Assembly (NCBI GenBank): GCA_018262795.1
Contig: JADFDM010000013.1
Coordinates: 1 to 64,000 of the forward strand
Length of the DNA: 64,000 nucleotides
Direction: 5' to 3'
DNA from: Sphingobacteriales bacterium
GTDB taxonomy: Bacteria; Bacteroidota; Bacteroidia; Chitinophagales; LD1
Translations under genes and position numbers: made by a program
The notes under the pieces: model-generated
Told to the model about the DNA's origin: nothing
What the model saw: the letters and a program-made list of their open reading frames with translations, nothing else
Database searches by the model: none
Shown: piece after piece, positions 27,013 to 36,108 of the stretch
How positions within the stretch are numbered: position 1 is the stretch's first letter
How the letters are laid out: each line of letters begins with the position of its first letter

Positions 27013-28935
27013 CTATACTTCTCCTGCGCGCTCGCTCAACTCTAACCAACGCAATTCTTTTTCTTCGAGTTGTTTGCTCACTTCGCCAAAGCGTTCAATC
27101 ATTTGGTTCATCTCGTTGTAAGGAATATTGCCCCCTACTAATTTTTCGTTTAATTCAGCTTTCTCCTTTTCCAATTCAGGAATTTCCTTGCCCAGCTTTT
27201 CAAATTCACTTTTTTCTTTAAAGCTCATTTTTCGTTTGGTGGAGGTCGGTGACTGGGGCTTTATCACCGGCTCCGGCACCACTTCCTTCACCTCCGGCTT
27301 TCGTTCTTTTGTTTCTTGCCTTCCCAGCCTTGCATTTTTTTTCTTCTGCACCTCGCTGATTCGCCACTGGGTGTAGTTGCCGGGGAAGTCGGTGATAACT
27401 CCATCGCCCTCAAACACAAACAGGTGATCTACCAACTTATCCATAAAGTATCGGTCGTGCGATACGATAATTACGCAACCTTGATATTGCTCTAAGAACT
27501 CTTCGAGCACGCTCAAGGTCACTAAATCAAGATCGTTGGTAGGCTCATCGAGGATGAGGAAATTTGGATTGCAGAAAAGCAGGGAAATGAGTTGCAATCT
27601 TTTCTTTTCGCCTCCGCTCAACTTACTGATGTAAGTAAACTGTGCTTCCGGGGGAAATTGAAACAATTGTAGAAATTGTCCGGCCGATACTTTGGTGCCA
27701 TCGGCTAAAGGAAAATTCTCGGCTATGTCGCGCACATATTCAATCACCCGCTTATCTTCTTTCACCTGCAAACCTTGCTGTGAGAAATACCCAAACACAA
27801 TGGTCTCTCCTTGATTCACCTTGCCGGAGTTGGCCGGTTCCAATCCGAGAATAACATTCAAAAAAGTAGTCTTGCCCACTCCATTCTTCCCGATGATGCC
27901 AATGCGCTCGCCCTTCTTAAAAGTATAGTCGAAGCCCTGAATAATTTTAAGATCGCCAAAACTCTTGTACACTTTTTTCAACTCCAGAATTTTACCGCCT
28001 ATGCGGCTCATCTTCACGTTTAGTTCTAACTTATCATCATTTCGTTGGGCATTCGCTTTTTCTTCCACATCATAGAAAGCGTCAATTCGCGATTTGCTTT
28101 TGGTGGTGCGAGCCTTGGGCTGTTTGAGCATCCATTCTAGCTCTTTGCGGTACATGTTCTTCGCTTTATCTACAGAAGCGGCTTCGCTTATTTCGCGTTC
28201 GGCCTTGCGTTGCAAGTAAGTTTCAAAATTTCCTTTGTGGATATAGAGTTGTTGGTTTTCTAACTCTATAATTTCATTGCATACGATGTCGAGAAAAAAG
28301 CGGTCGTGCGACACCAGCAATAAAGTGGTTTTAGCATCTGAAAGAAACTGAGCCAGCCACTCAATCATTTCAAAATCGAGGTGGTTGGTTGGCTCATCCA
28401 AAATCAAGAAGTTGTTGCGCTCTCCAAAACTGATTTCGATAAGCACCTTGGCTAATGAAAGTCTTTTGCGCTGCCCCCCCGAAAGAGATTGAGCCATTTG
28501 ATCGAGGTCGGTAATATTAAGGGAGGAAAGGATTTCCTTCACCTTGCTTTCAAAGTTCCAAGCTCCTAATTCATCCATCTTTTCCATCATCTCCCCGATC
28601 TTTACATTGTCATGATGTTGCAGTGCTATTTCGTATTCGCGCACTGTGTTAATGGCCGGGTGGTCGTGGTTCAGGATATTATCCAACACACTTTTGTTTT
28701 CCTCAAACTGGGGGTTCTGATCCAGAAAACAAACATTGACATCGCGGTTAATCCAAAATTTACCGGAGTCGGCTGCATCCTTACCGGCCAATACTCGTAG
28801 CAAACTGGTTTTGCCCGCACCATTGCGGGCGACTAAAGCAATTTTATCACCCTGCTCAATGTTGAAGGAGATATCGGTGAAAAGCGGTTTTTCAATGAAT
28901 GATTTGGTAAGATTTTCGGCTGAGAGGTAGTGCAT
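27013..28935 (-). CDS. ABC-F family ATPase, Uup-like
   Basis: A 640-aa soluble protein with two ABC domains: Walker A RNGAGKTSLL and GKNGVGKTTFLN, signatures LSGGQRKRLSLAKVL and LSGGEKKRLQLI, and Walker B ILDEPTNHLD and ILDEPTNDLD. A linker lies between the domains and a coiled-coil C-terminus (residues ~565-640) is typical of Uup. ABC-F proteins act on the ribosome or, for Uup, affect DNA/transposon precise excision and ribosome assembly. The open frame extends 24 codons upstream but the ATG at 28935 (MHYLSAENLTKSF) is the family start. It is divergent from the SulP gene. Confidence 0.9.
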   Translation of the reverse strand: MHYLSAENLTKSFIEKPLFTDISFNIEQGDKIALVARNGAGKTSLLRVLAGKDAADSGKFWINRDVNVCFLDQNPQFEENKSVLDNILNHDHPAINTVREYEIALQHHDNVKIGEMMEKMDELGAWNFESKVKEILSSLNITDLDQMAQSLSGGQRKRLSLAKVLIEISFGERNNFLILDEPTNHLDFEMIEWLAQFLSDAKTTLLLVSHDRFFLDIVCNEIIELENQQLYIHKGNFETYLQRKAEREISEAASVDKAKNMYRKELEWMLKQPKARTTKSKSRIDAFYDVEEKANAQRNDDKLELNVKMSRIGGKILELKKVYKSFGDLKIIQGFDYTFKKGERIGIIGKNGVGKTTFLNVILGLEPANSGKVNQGETIVFGYFSQQGLQVKEDKRVIEYVRDIAENFPLADGTKVSAGQFLQLFQFPPEAQFTYISKLSGGEKKRLQLISLLFCNPNFLILDEPTNDLDLVTLSVLEEFLEQYQGCVIIVSHDRYFMDKLVDHLFVFEGDGVITDFPGNYTQWRISEVQKKKNARLGRQETKERKPEVKEVVPEPVIKPQSPTSTKRKMSFKEKSEFEKLGKEIPELEKEKAELNEKLVGGNIPYNEMNQMIERFGEVSKQLEEKELRWLELSERAGEV

Positions 28936-29043
28936 GGTTTTTTTAAAAGAGGTGCAAATAAAGTGAAACAGATTTACTACTGCGCACAAAGCACTGTTTA
29001 CAAGCAATGAGCAAAATCATGTACTTCTAAATATGCTGCGCAA

Positions 29044-29051
29044 TACATTTG
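29044..29051 (+). promoter_or_regulatory. Candidate -7 box of the SulP gene, nearly leaderless
   Basis: TACATTTG ends only 7 nt before the ATG at 29059, so the transcript would start within a few bases of the start codon. No clear -33 TTG. Confidence 0.45.
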
Positions 29052-29058
29052 CGCACTC

Positions 29059-30612
29059 ATGACAAATACACGTAAACTCCGCTACCATGCGGGCATCTAT
29101 CTCAAGCACGACTTACCGGCCGGTCTCACTGTTTTCTTTGTAGCATTGCCGCTTTGCCTCGGCATAGCATTAGCATCGGGAGCGCCTTTGTACACCGGTA
29201 TCGTCTCCGGCATCATTGGCGGTTTGGTGGCTTCGTTAATCAGTGACTCTCAGTTAGTGGTATCGGGCCCGGCAGCCGGGCTTACCACGGTAGTGGCGTT
29301 TGTTTTGGCAAATTACAACTTCAATATTTTTATGGCGGTGGTGGCCGGTGCAGGGTTGTTGCAGATATTGATGGGGCTGCTCAGATTGGGAAATATTGCG
29401 GGGTATTTCCCTTCGGCTGTGATCAAAGGAATGATGGCGGCCATCGGAATTATTCTTATCTCAAAACAATTACCGGTAGCACTGGGCTATCAGCAGCCCG
29501 ACTTTTGGTCGAAGGAATTTATTAACCTGATTACCGATACCCATTTGTTCTCCAACATGCGGGAGTTTTACTCGCAGCTTTCTGCCGGTACACTACTCAT
29601 TACCGCTCTATCGCTGGCGGCATATACATTTTGGGAGAAACCAATGTTCGATAAGTTGCGCTTTATTCCGGTGCCCTTGTTTGTGGTGGCTACCAGTATT
29701 TCGCTCACGATTATTTTTAGAGACTATGTTCCGGCTTTAGCGCTAAATCCAAACGAAATGGTGAAACTACCGGAACACATTTTCAGTTCGTTTCAACTCC
29801 CAGATTTCTCTATCCTAAAAAGTGATTTCACTGTGGTGAAGTACGTGTTTGTTTTTGCCATGCTGGCTTCGTTAGAAACATTGCTTTGCATAGAAGCCAT
29901 AGATAACATTGATCCGCTGCACCGAACCACTTCGGCTAATAGAGAATTGTTAGCCCAAGGCACGGGCAATGTGTTGTGCGGTTTTATGGGAGGCATCCCG
30001 ATGACTGGAGTTATTGTACGCGGCTCCGCCAATGTGGAAGCAGGAGCACGTACCCGCTGGGCTTCGTTTACACACGGAGTTTTTATGCTGATAGCGGTTA
30101 TTGGAATTCCTTTTATCATCAATAAAATTCCCTTGTGTGCGCTGGCTTCTATCCTGATTGTTACCGGATATAAACTGACAAAACCAAAGTTGTATTCGCA
30201 TACCTTTCGCCTCGGATGGAATCAGTTTTTACCTTTTATCATTACCATTTTGGTCATTCTTTTTACCGATTTGCTGATTGGGGTAAGTATAGGCTTGCTG
30301 TTGTCTATTTTCTTTATTGTGCGCAATAACTATATAGCTGATTATGATGTAAAGAAGGAAACTCATCTCGGCATCACCACCTATACTGTAAAGCTGCATA
30401 CCAACGTGACCTTTCTTGATAAATCGAAAATGAAAGACGTATTAGAGAATGTTCCCGACTACTCTAAAGTGATTATTGATGGTTCCTTTACTAAGCATAT
30501 TGACCATGATGTATTGGAAATGATTAGCGGATATAGGATGAATGCAAAGAGGAGAGGAATAGAGCTTGAGTTAAAGAATGTTGAGTTGGTAGAAGTGACA
30601 GAAATGCACTAA
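29059..30612 (+). CDS. SulP family inorganic anion transporter with STAS domain
   Basis: A 517-aa protein: SulP membrane domain (about 10-14 segments, LPLCLGIALASGAPLYTG near the N-terminus, VVSGPAAGLTTVVAFV, SLETLLCIEAID) followed by a C-terminal STAS domain from about residue 430. Family members exchange or symport sulfate, bicarbonate or other anions in the inner membrane. In many bacteria these are fused to or paired with carbonic anhydrase; none is adjacent, so the ion is uncertain. It is divergent from the ABC-F gene and followed by the holin-like gene. Confidence 0.88.
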   Translation: MTNTRKLRYHAGIYLKHDLPAGLTVFFVALPLCLGIALASGAPLYTGIVSGIIGGLVASLISDSQLVVSGPAAGLTTVVAFVLANYNFNIFMAVVAGAGLLQILMGLLRLGNIAGYFPSAVIKGMMAAIGIILISKQLPVALGYQQPDFWSKEFINLITDTHLFSNMREFYSQLSAGTLLITALSLAAYTFWEKPMFDKLRFIPVPLFVVATSISLTIIFRDYVPALALNPNEMVKLPEHIFSSFQLPDFSILKSDFTVVKYVFVFAMLASLETLLCIEAIDNIDPLHRTTSANRELLAQGTGNVLCGFMGGIPMTGVIVRGSANVEAGARTRWASFTHGVFMLIAVIGIPFIINKIPLCALASILIVTGYKLTKPKLYSHTFRLGWNQFLPFIITILVILFTDLLIGVSIGLLLSIFFIVRNNYIADYDVKKETHLGITTYTVKLHTNVTFLDKSKMKDVLENVPDYSKVIIDGSFTKHIDHDVLEMISGYRMNAKRRGIELELKNVELVEVTEMH

Positions 30613-30622
30613 CACAAAAAAC

Positions 30623-30630
30623 TATTTTTG
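30623..30630 (+). promoter_or_regulatory. Candidate -7 box of the holin-family gene
   Basis: TATTTTTG, an exact -7 match. Its terminal TTG at 30628 begins the longer reading of the next gene, which therefore is not used. Confidence 0.5.
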
Positions 30631-30651
30631 CGTTTCATTCGTTATTTAGCT

Positions 30652-31050
30652 ATGAACTTTGTCCTCAAACTTTTTTTAAATGCTATTGCAGTCGTACTCA
30701 CCGCCTACATTTTGCCGGGAGTACATTTAGCGAGCTTTGGTTATGCCTTGCTGTTAGCCGCTTTATTAGCGGTGTTGAATGTGTCGCTGAAGCCTATTCT
30801 TATTTTCCTCACTATTCCGGCTACTATCTTTTCGCTTGGACTTTTTCTGTTGGTGATTAATGCCTTTATTATTCTCACAGCAGAATGGATTTTGGGAAGT
30901 GGTTTTCGAGTAGATAGTTTTTGGTGGGCATTGGCTTTTAGTATTGTCCTTTCTATCATCAACGGTATTTTTGATCGGTTGGCCATTAAAGCGGATCGAG
31001 ATGATGATTCAATGAAGGTGTTTGACAAAGACGGCAAGCGCATTGTGTAA
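30652..31050 (+). CDS. Phage holin family IV-type membrane protein (DUF360-like)
   Basis: A protein of about 132 aa with four transmembrane segments; the hallmarks of the PF04020 family are LLAALLAVLNVSLKPIL and VLSIINGIFDRLAIK. Despite the family name, chromosomal members are unlikely to be phage holins and have no agreed function. The ATG at 30652 (MNFVLKLFLNAI) is chosen because the upstream TTG lies in the -7 box. It follows the SulP gene by about 40 bp. Confidence 0.8.
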   Translation: MNFVLKLFLNAIAVVLTAYILPGVHLASFGYALLLAALLAVLNVSLKPILIFLTIPATIFSLGLFLLVINAFIILTAEWILGSGFRVDSFWWALAFSIVLSIINGIFDRLAIKADRDDDSMKVFDKDGKRIV

Positions 31051-31128
31051 TACTTCGGATTTGAATCATCCTACCCCACAACTAAATTCTTCTATTTTCA
31101 CGCAGTTTAATTATTGAATGCGATTACT

Positions 31129-33195
31129 ATGAGAGGAAGTTTGTTACTCTGCCTGGTGCTTTGGGGTTCTTTTGCTATAGCACAAAACCCTGAGCGTTGC
31201 GGAACCGACCGACTGCTGCAAAATATACTAAAGAACGATTCCGCTGCTACTCAAAGACTGGAGCAGAACTGGCAGCAAATCGGAAATTACATTCATTCCC
31301 AAGCTGCTCGCGATAATCGAAATACTGTTGTCACCATTCCTGTGGTGTTTCATGTGATTCACAGTGGGCAAGCTCTCGGAATGGGATTTAATATTGCTGA
31401 TACACAAATTATTTCGCAGATAGCTGTACTCAATGAATGTTACCGCAAGCGAAATGCCGATACCGCTTTAATTCCCGGATGGTTCAAAGATCGCTCAGCC
31501 GATATTGAAATAGAATTTTGCTTAGCTCATACCGATCCGCAAGGAAACCCCACCAGCGGTATCACGCGCGATTTTTATCCAAACACCGCCAACTTTGATG
31601 TGAACGTGAAACCTTTTACGCAGTGGGATCCGACTAACTATCTAAATATCTGGACTACTATTCTCACCGGAAATATTCTGGGCTATGCTACGCCCCCCAA
31701 CATGGGGCCCGCCAATCAAGATGGCGTAGTGCTGGACTATCGGCATGTGGGCTGTGCTCCTGCCAATCCTTTTCATTCCAGCGATACGCTGGGGCGAACC
31801 TGCGTACACGAAGTGGGTCATTGGCTGGGATTGTTTCATACTTTTCAGGATAGCTGTGCCGGGATGACTCCGCAAGATTGCGATTTGGGAGGCGACCGAG
31901 TTTGTGATACTCCACCGGAGGCAGAGGCTACTTATGGCAGTTCGCCCAGTTTCTCACAGAACACCTGCCTTGAATCACCGGTAGATGAATATGATATGTG
32001 GATGAACTTCATGGATTATGTAGATGATAAATGGCTGCTGATGTTTACCAATGGGCAAAAGGAGGTGATGCGTGCCGTGTTGAATACTTCGAGGCTTTCT
32101 ATTCAAAGTAGTTTGGGATGTACCAACACTGCCACCGCATTTACCTACACGGGAAAAGTTGTGGATGCAAGTACAAATCAGGCATTGGAAAACGCCAAAG
32201 TGCTTTTTGACGGGCCACAGGATTTTGAAGTCACTACCGATGTGAATGGCAACTTTACGGTTAGTAACCTCTATGAAGGCTATTACGATATATATGCCGG
32301 CAAATGGGGCTATATGGAAAACTTCTATGCCGGCCATCAGTGGCTACATTCAGGCGCTGCTCCGATTACTATTCCCATTCATGGGCATCATTACTATGAT
32401 GATTTCAATCTTAATTACAACTGGTCGGTGAGCGGTTCTGCCGGTGGCGGTTTTTGGACACGTGATGTGCCTATCGGTACTTTCTTTCAGAGTGCTGCGG
32501 CCAATCCTTCGCAGGATGTGCCGGATGACTTTGGTTTAAAGTGCTTTGTGACGGGCAATGCAGGCGGAGCCGCTGATGCGGATGATGTGGACAACGGAAG
32601 CGTTACTCTTATTTCTCCTGTCTTTGATTTGTCGGGATATACGGATCCTTATGTGCGACTTTATCGCTGGTTTTTTGCGGGAGCATTTGGCGGAAATTCT
32701 CCGGATGATGTGATGACTATTAAGTTGAATAACGGAACCTCCACTGCAATTGTGGAAACCCTTACCGCCTCCGAAAATCAGTGGACGCAAAAGGTATTTC
32801 ATGTCTCTGATTTTGTTCCTGCCACCGCAAACATGCGGCTGATTGTAGAAGTGAGCGATCTCTCTTCGGGAAATCCAAATATTGTGGAAGCAGGTATTGA
32901 TAAATTTGAAGCGCTGGAAGCGGTAACGCTGGATATACCGGAGTACACTGCCTTCAAGAATTTGTCGGTGTTCCCCAATCCTTCCACCGGAATAGTGAAT
33001 ATAGGTTGGGATGCGAGCGACAAAGACCCACACACCCTCACCGTCCGAAATATTTTGGGGGAGGAAGTTCTTCGCGCGGAAGGTTCCGGGAATCGCGTTC
33101 AATTAGATTTTAGCCGACAAGTTTTCGGCATCTATTTCATTTCCGTCAGCAACAGTCATTCAGAAAAAGTGGTAAAATTTTTATTGGCTCGCTAA
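31129..33195 (+). CDS. Secreted M43-family metalloprotease with T9SS sorting domain
   Basis: A 688-aa multi-domain secreted protease. Signal peptide MRGSLLLCLVLWGSFAIA; pro-region; M43 (pappalysin/cytophagalysin) catalytic domain with the zinc motif HEVGHWLGLFHTF near residue 227 and a Met-turn in MNFMDYVDD; a carboxypeptidase-regulatory-like domain (VDASTNQALENAKVLFDG); a jelly-roll domain rich in D, G and N (~residues 435-590); and a C-terminal T9SS sorting domain (LSVFPNPSTGIVNIGWD). The ATG at 31129 is preferred to the TTG at 31114 because it gives a clean signal peptide. It degrades extracellular protein, probably for nutrition. Confidence 0.9.
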   Translation: MRGSLLLCLVLWGSFAIAQNPERCGTDRLLQNILKNDSAATQRLEQNWQQIGNYIHSQAARDNRNTVVTIPVVFHVIHSGQALGMGFNIADTQIISQIAVLNECYRKRNADTALIPGWFKDRSADIEIEFCLAHTDPQGNPTSGITRDFYPNTANFDVNVKPFTQWDPTNYLNIWTTILTGNILGYATPPNMGPANQDGVVLDYRHVGCAPANPFHSSDTLGRTCVHEVGHWLGLFHTFQDSCAGMTPQDCDLGGDRVCDTPPEAEATYGSSPSFSQNTCLESPVDEYDMWMNFMDYVDDKWLLMFTNGQKEVMRAVLNTSRLSIQSSLGCTNTATAFTYTGKVVDASTNQALENAKVLFDGPQDFEVTTDVNGNFTVSNLYEGYYDIYAGKWGYMENFYAGHQWLHSGAAPITIPIHGHHYYDDFNLNYNWSVSGSAGGGFWTRDVPIGTFFQSAAANPSQDVPDDFGLKCFVTGNAGGAADADDVDNGSVTLISPVFDLSGYTDPYVRLYRWFFAGAFGGNSPDDVMTIKLNNGTSTAIVETLTASENQWTQKVFHVSDFVPATANMRLIVEVSDLSSGNPNIVEAGIDKFEALEAVTLDIPEYTAFKNLSVFPNPSTGIVNIGWDASDKDPHTLTVRNILGEEVLRAEGSGNRVQLDFSRQVFGIYFISVSNSHSEKVVKFLLAR

Positions 33196-33268
33196 ACCTA
33201 CTCCGCTTATTTTCATCTTACAATAATTGGCACCCTTATTGAAATTTGACGTTACAATCTACTGAGCT

Positions 33269-33799
33269 ATGAAACGAATACTTTTTTTTGTTCTGATTGT
33301 TTTTGCCCTGCCGTCTTGCAAAAATCTTGTGCCTTATACCAACGCCATGAAACAACAACATGGCTGGTTCGATAATCAGGTGCAGCAAATTCAGTTTTAT
33401 GTGTCGCACAACATTGTTCTGCATCGGGAGCTTTCGCAGGGATCTACGGATATTATTCACGGAAAAATTAAAACTATTAATGGCCGGAAAGTGGAGGAAA
33501 TTATTATTCCTCAAGGCACTCCGGGAGTAGTTACTCAGATTCCTCGGGAAAGTAAACTGTTGGTCAGTTTTGAAATGGGAGATGACTATTATTTGAGTTT
33601 TGGGGTAAATCCGAATTTGAGTGATAAATATGTGTTACTGGCTTCTGATTGGAACAAAGGAATGGGGGCCGTACATTATGCCGGGCAAGAATACACGACT
33701 GACCCTGATAGCAAATATGCTTATCTGTTAGTGGATTTGCGCAAGATCCAAAAAATGGAATTGAAGCAGCGAATAGTAAAAGGCCGAAAAGTAAAATAG
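33269..33799 (+). CDS. Hypothetical lipoprotein (176 aa)
   Basis: The N-terminus MKRILFFVLIVFALPSC has a lipobox ending in Cys, so the protein is predicted to be an acylated envelope lipoprotein. The rest is a soluble beta-rich domain with SHNIVLHRELSQGSTDIIHG and GVVTQIPRESKLLVSFE; the family is not recognised. It is preceded by the M43 gene (same strand) and converges with fabH, its stop 7 nt away. Confidence 0.75.
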   Translation: MKRILFFVLIVFALPSCKNLVPYTNAMKQQHGWFDNQVQQIQFYVSHNIVLHRELSQGSTDIIHGKIKTINGRKVEEIIIPQGTPGVVTQIPRESKLLVSFEMGDDYYLSFGVNPNLSDKYVLLASDWNKGMGAVHYAGQEYTTDPDSKYAYLLVDLRKIQKMELKQRIVKGRKVK

Positions 33800-33806
33800 G
33801 TGTTGT

Positions 33807-34805
33807 TTACCAGCGAATGAGTGCGCTGGCCCACATAAATCCGGAGCCAAAGGCGGCTATGGCAATTAAATCTCCGTCCTTTATTCTTCCTTGTTCCCAA
33901 GCTTCACATAAACCAATAGGGATTGAGGCAGCAGTAGTATTTCCGAAACGGTCAATGTTAGATACTACCTTCTCATCAGGAAGTTTCATTTCTTTTTGAA
34001 CAGCCGTAGTAATGCGTGCATTGGCCTGATGGGGTATCAGCAAATCAATGTCGCTGTCCTTTAAGTTGCAATCGGCCAGTGCCTCGCGAATCACTTCGGG
34101 GAAATACTTGAGCGCATTCACAAACACCAATTTGCCGTTCATGTAGGGGAGTAATTCTCCATTTTCCATCATGTCTGGATTAAATCTCTCCTTCCTTCTA
34201 GAGCCGGGATGCTCTAAGTAAAGCTCTTCGGCAAATCGTCCATCGCTGTGCAGTCTGGTGGTCAAAATTCCTTTGTTGGATTCTTCCGTAGCTTCCAGTA
34301 CCACTGCTCCGGCTCCATCACCGAAAATCACTGCCAGGCTTCTGCCTCGGTCGCTCTTTTCAAATACGTTTGATTGCACTTCGGAACCTACAACCAAAAT
34401 GGTCTTATAAGTACCGGTGCGGATGTATTGGTCGGCCACACTTAAAGCATAAATGAAGCCTGAACATTGAGCGCGAATATCTACTGCTCCGATTTGTCGA
34501 AAGGGAAGTTTGCGCTGTAATAAAACCCCCGAACCGGGGAAATTATAGTCGGAACTAAGGGTGGCGAAAACAATAAAGTCCACGTCTTCGGCCTTTTTAC
34601 CGGCTCTTTCCAAAGCAACGGCAGCCGCCTTAGCCGCCATGCTGGAAACTGTATCTTCTCCCTCTTTAAAGAATCTTCTTTCCTTAATACCTGTGCGTTC
34701 CACAATCCATTCGTCACTCGTATCCATCATTTTAGAGAGATCGTGATTGGTCACCACAGTTTCTGGCACATACATGCCTACTCCTGTTATTTTGCTGTGT
34801 AGCAT
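33807..34805 (-). CDS. fabH: 3-oxoacyl-ACP synthase III
   Basis: FabH condenses acetyl-CoA (or a branched primer) with malonyl-ACP to start fatty acid synthesis. The 332-aa protein has the catalytic Cys114 in AQCSGFIY, His in LIPHQANARI and Asn in DRFGNTTAASIP. It is not next to plsX or rpmF, unlike many bacteria. The 5'-end lies 6 bp after the YHS-domain gene stop, so the two may be co-transcribed. Confidence 0.94.
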   Translation of the reverse strand: MLHSKITGVGMYVPETVVTNHDLSKMMDTSDEWIVERTGIKERRFFKEGEDTVSSMAAKAAAVALERAGKKAEDVDFIVFATLSSDYNFPGSGVLLQRKLPFRQIGAVDIRAQCSGFIYALSVADQYIRTGTYKTILVVGSEVQSNVFEKSDRGRSLAVIFGDGAGAVVLEATEESNKGILTTRLHSDGRFAEELYLEHPGSRRKERFNPDMMENGELLPYMNGKLVFVNALKYFPEVIREALADCNLKDSDIDLLIPHQANARITTAVQKEMKLPDEKVVSNIDRFGNTTAASIPIGLCEAWEQGRIKDGDLIAIAAFGSGFMWASALIRW

Positions 34806-34811
34806 ATATCT

Positions 34812-35099
34812 TTATTGCTGAGATAAATATTTTTCAGGGTCTGCCATAAAACCTTCCTTACACTCATCTGAGCAGAATCCGTAAGTTTTTCCGTTATAAG
34901 AAGCAGTATCGGCTATGGAACCTTCTTCGAGATCCATCCCGCAGTAAAAATCCTTAGTGGTAGCTAAGTCTGCCAGTTTTACATTTACTCCCTTGCTTTC
35001 AGTGGTCATGGTAGCTTCCTTGTTTTCTTCTTTTGCTTTGGTATCGCAGGAGCTTAAGATAGCCAACCCAATCATTGCGCTAAAAATCATTTTTTTCAT
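34812..35099 (-). CDS. YHS-domain lipoprotein
   Basis: A 95-aa protein with a lipoprotein signal (MKKMIFSAMIGLAILSSC), a Lys/Glu-rich linker, and a YHS domain: FYCGMDLEEG and YGFCSDECKEGFMADPEKYL, with the C-x2-C-type cysteines in GFCSDEC. YHS domains often bind heavy metals (copper, nickel) or sit with metal transporters. It probably precedes fabH on one transcript. Metal binding is inferred, not shown. Confidence 0.82.
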   Translation of the reverse strand: MKKMIFSAMIGLAILSSCDTKAKEENKEATMTTESKGVNVKLADLATTKDFYCGMDLEEGSIADTASYNGKTYGFCSDECKEGFMADPEKYLSQQ

Positions 35100-35160
35100 T
35101 TTTCCTGTTTTAGTTCAGAGGCTAATTTAACCCAAATACTTAAAGTGCTTAGCTGTAGTA

Positions 35161-36108
35161 TTAATAGGTTCTGGCAATGCCGCTAATCACTAATATGATA
35201 ACCGGAACGGGAATCGCTCCATCGGTGTGCCATTCCTTTTCGGGATGAACGTTTGACCAGGGCTTTACTACTCCATCGTCTATTGTATATTGATTTGCCC
35301 AGTCAGTATCCCAAGTGGGTTTCATTATCCGACCGTCCCAACTCCATTCCTGCGCCCGATTAGTTCGCCATAGTGGTTTAAAGGTTTCGCCATCCCACTC
35401 ATACTGTTCGTAAATATTGCTTTCATATTGTTGCTTCAGAATTTGCCCGTCAAACGACCAGACCAAGCGTGGATCTACATTCCATCTTGGTCGCAAGGTG
35501 TGGCCATCCCAAAGCCATTCATTGGCCGTTACATTGCCCCATATTGGTTTGATGGTCGAGTACGTGTTTTGAGTAAAGGGGCCTGCTGCCTTTTGATCCG
35601 CTAATTTTTCCGACAGTTTGTATTTCACCATCACGGAGTATGCCGTAAGCACAGCCGAAAAATGCGGCAGAGAATCAGCCAAATAATAAGCCAAGAGCGA
35701 ATCGGTAATGGAGGAGTAGAAAGCCATCCATTTACCGCTTTTTTCTACATGCAGCAATTCACTTTGAGCCTTTATATCTTCGCTTTGTGGATTTCCCAGG
35801 TACCATTTCCCATCGCTGAAAGTGTAGGAAGGTGCTCGGTTATCTTTCTCGTAAATCATCTGCGTTTTCTCACTGTTTATATCCATCGAGGTAGCCAGCA
35901 GAAAAATATTTTGCTTCTCATCGGTTTCACCCGTAAAGAATATGTTGCCTTTTATAAAATACTGTAGTTGCGTCCCATCGGGGGAGTACACATTATCTTT
36001 GCTTATAAAGAAGAGTGGAGTTTTATTGGATAGATAGATGTAGCCATCCGCAAAAGTGAATTGAGTACAGCTAAGGAAAAACAGTATTGGGAGGAGCTTC
36101 AGTCTCAT
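35161..36108 (-). CDS. Exported protein with six 19-residue tandem repeats
   Basis: A 315-aa protein with a signal peptide (MRLKLLPILFFLSCTQFTFA). Residues ~20-180 form a soluble domain; residues 188-301 are six gap-free 19-residue repeats with consensus P-x-W-x7-[EQ]-[WY]-x-[WF]-D-G-x3-[KR] (examples PLWRTNRAQEWSWDGRIMK and PRWNVDPRLVWSFDGQILK). The tail PVIILVISGIARTY is hydrophobic and could be a C-terminal membrane anchor. The gene overlaps the upstream HAD gene by ATGA, so the two are coupled. The family is not recognised; the aromatic D-G repeats suggest a beta-strand repeat module. Confidence 0.72.
   Translation of the reverse strand: MRLKLLPILFFLSCTQFTFADGYIYLSNKTPLFFISKDNVYSPDGTQLQYFIKGNIFFTGETDEKQNIFLLATSMDINSEKTQMIYEKDNRAPSYTFSDGKWYLGNPQSEDIKAQSELLHVEKSGKWMAFYSSITDSLLAYYLADSLPHFSAVLTAYSVMVKYKLSEKLADQKAAGPFTQNTYSTIKPIWGNVTANEWLWDGHTLRPRWNVDPRLVWSFDGQILKQQYESNIYEQYEWDGETFKPLWRTNRAQEWSWDGRIMKPTWDTDWANQYTIDDGVVKPWSNVHPEKEWHTDGAIPVPVIILVISGIARTY
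35206..35547 (-). repeat. Coding repeat: six 57-bp units
   Basis: The segment encodes the six 19-residue repeats of the exported protein. The DNA copies have diverged, so the repeats are old and kept at the protein level. Confidence 0.7.

Noticed and set aside
30652..31050. Holin-family gene as sign of a prophage
   Set aside because: Chromosomal PF04020 genes are common and no lysin, integrase or structural phage gene is nearby.
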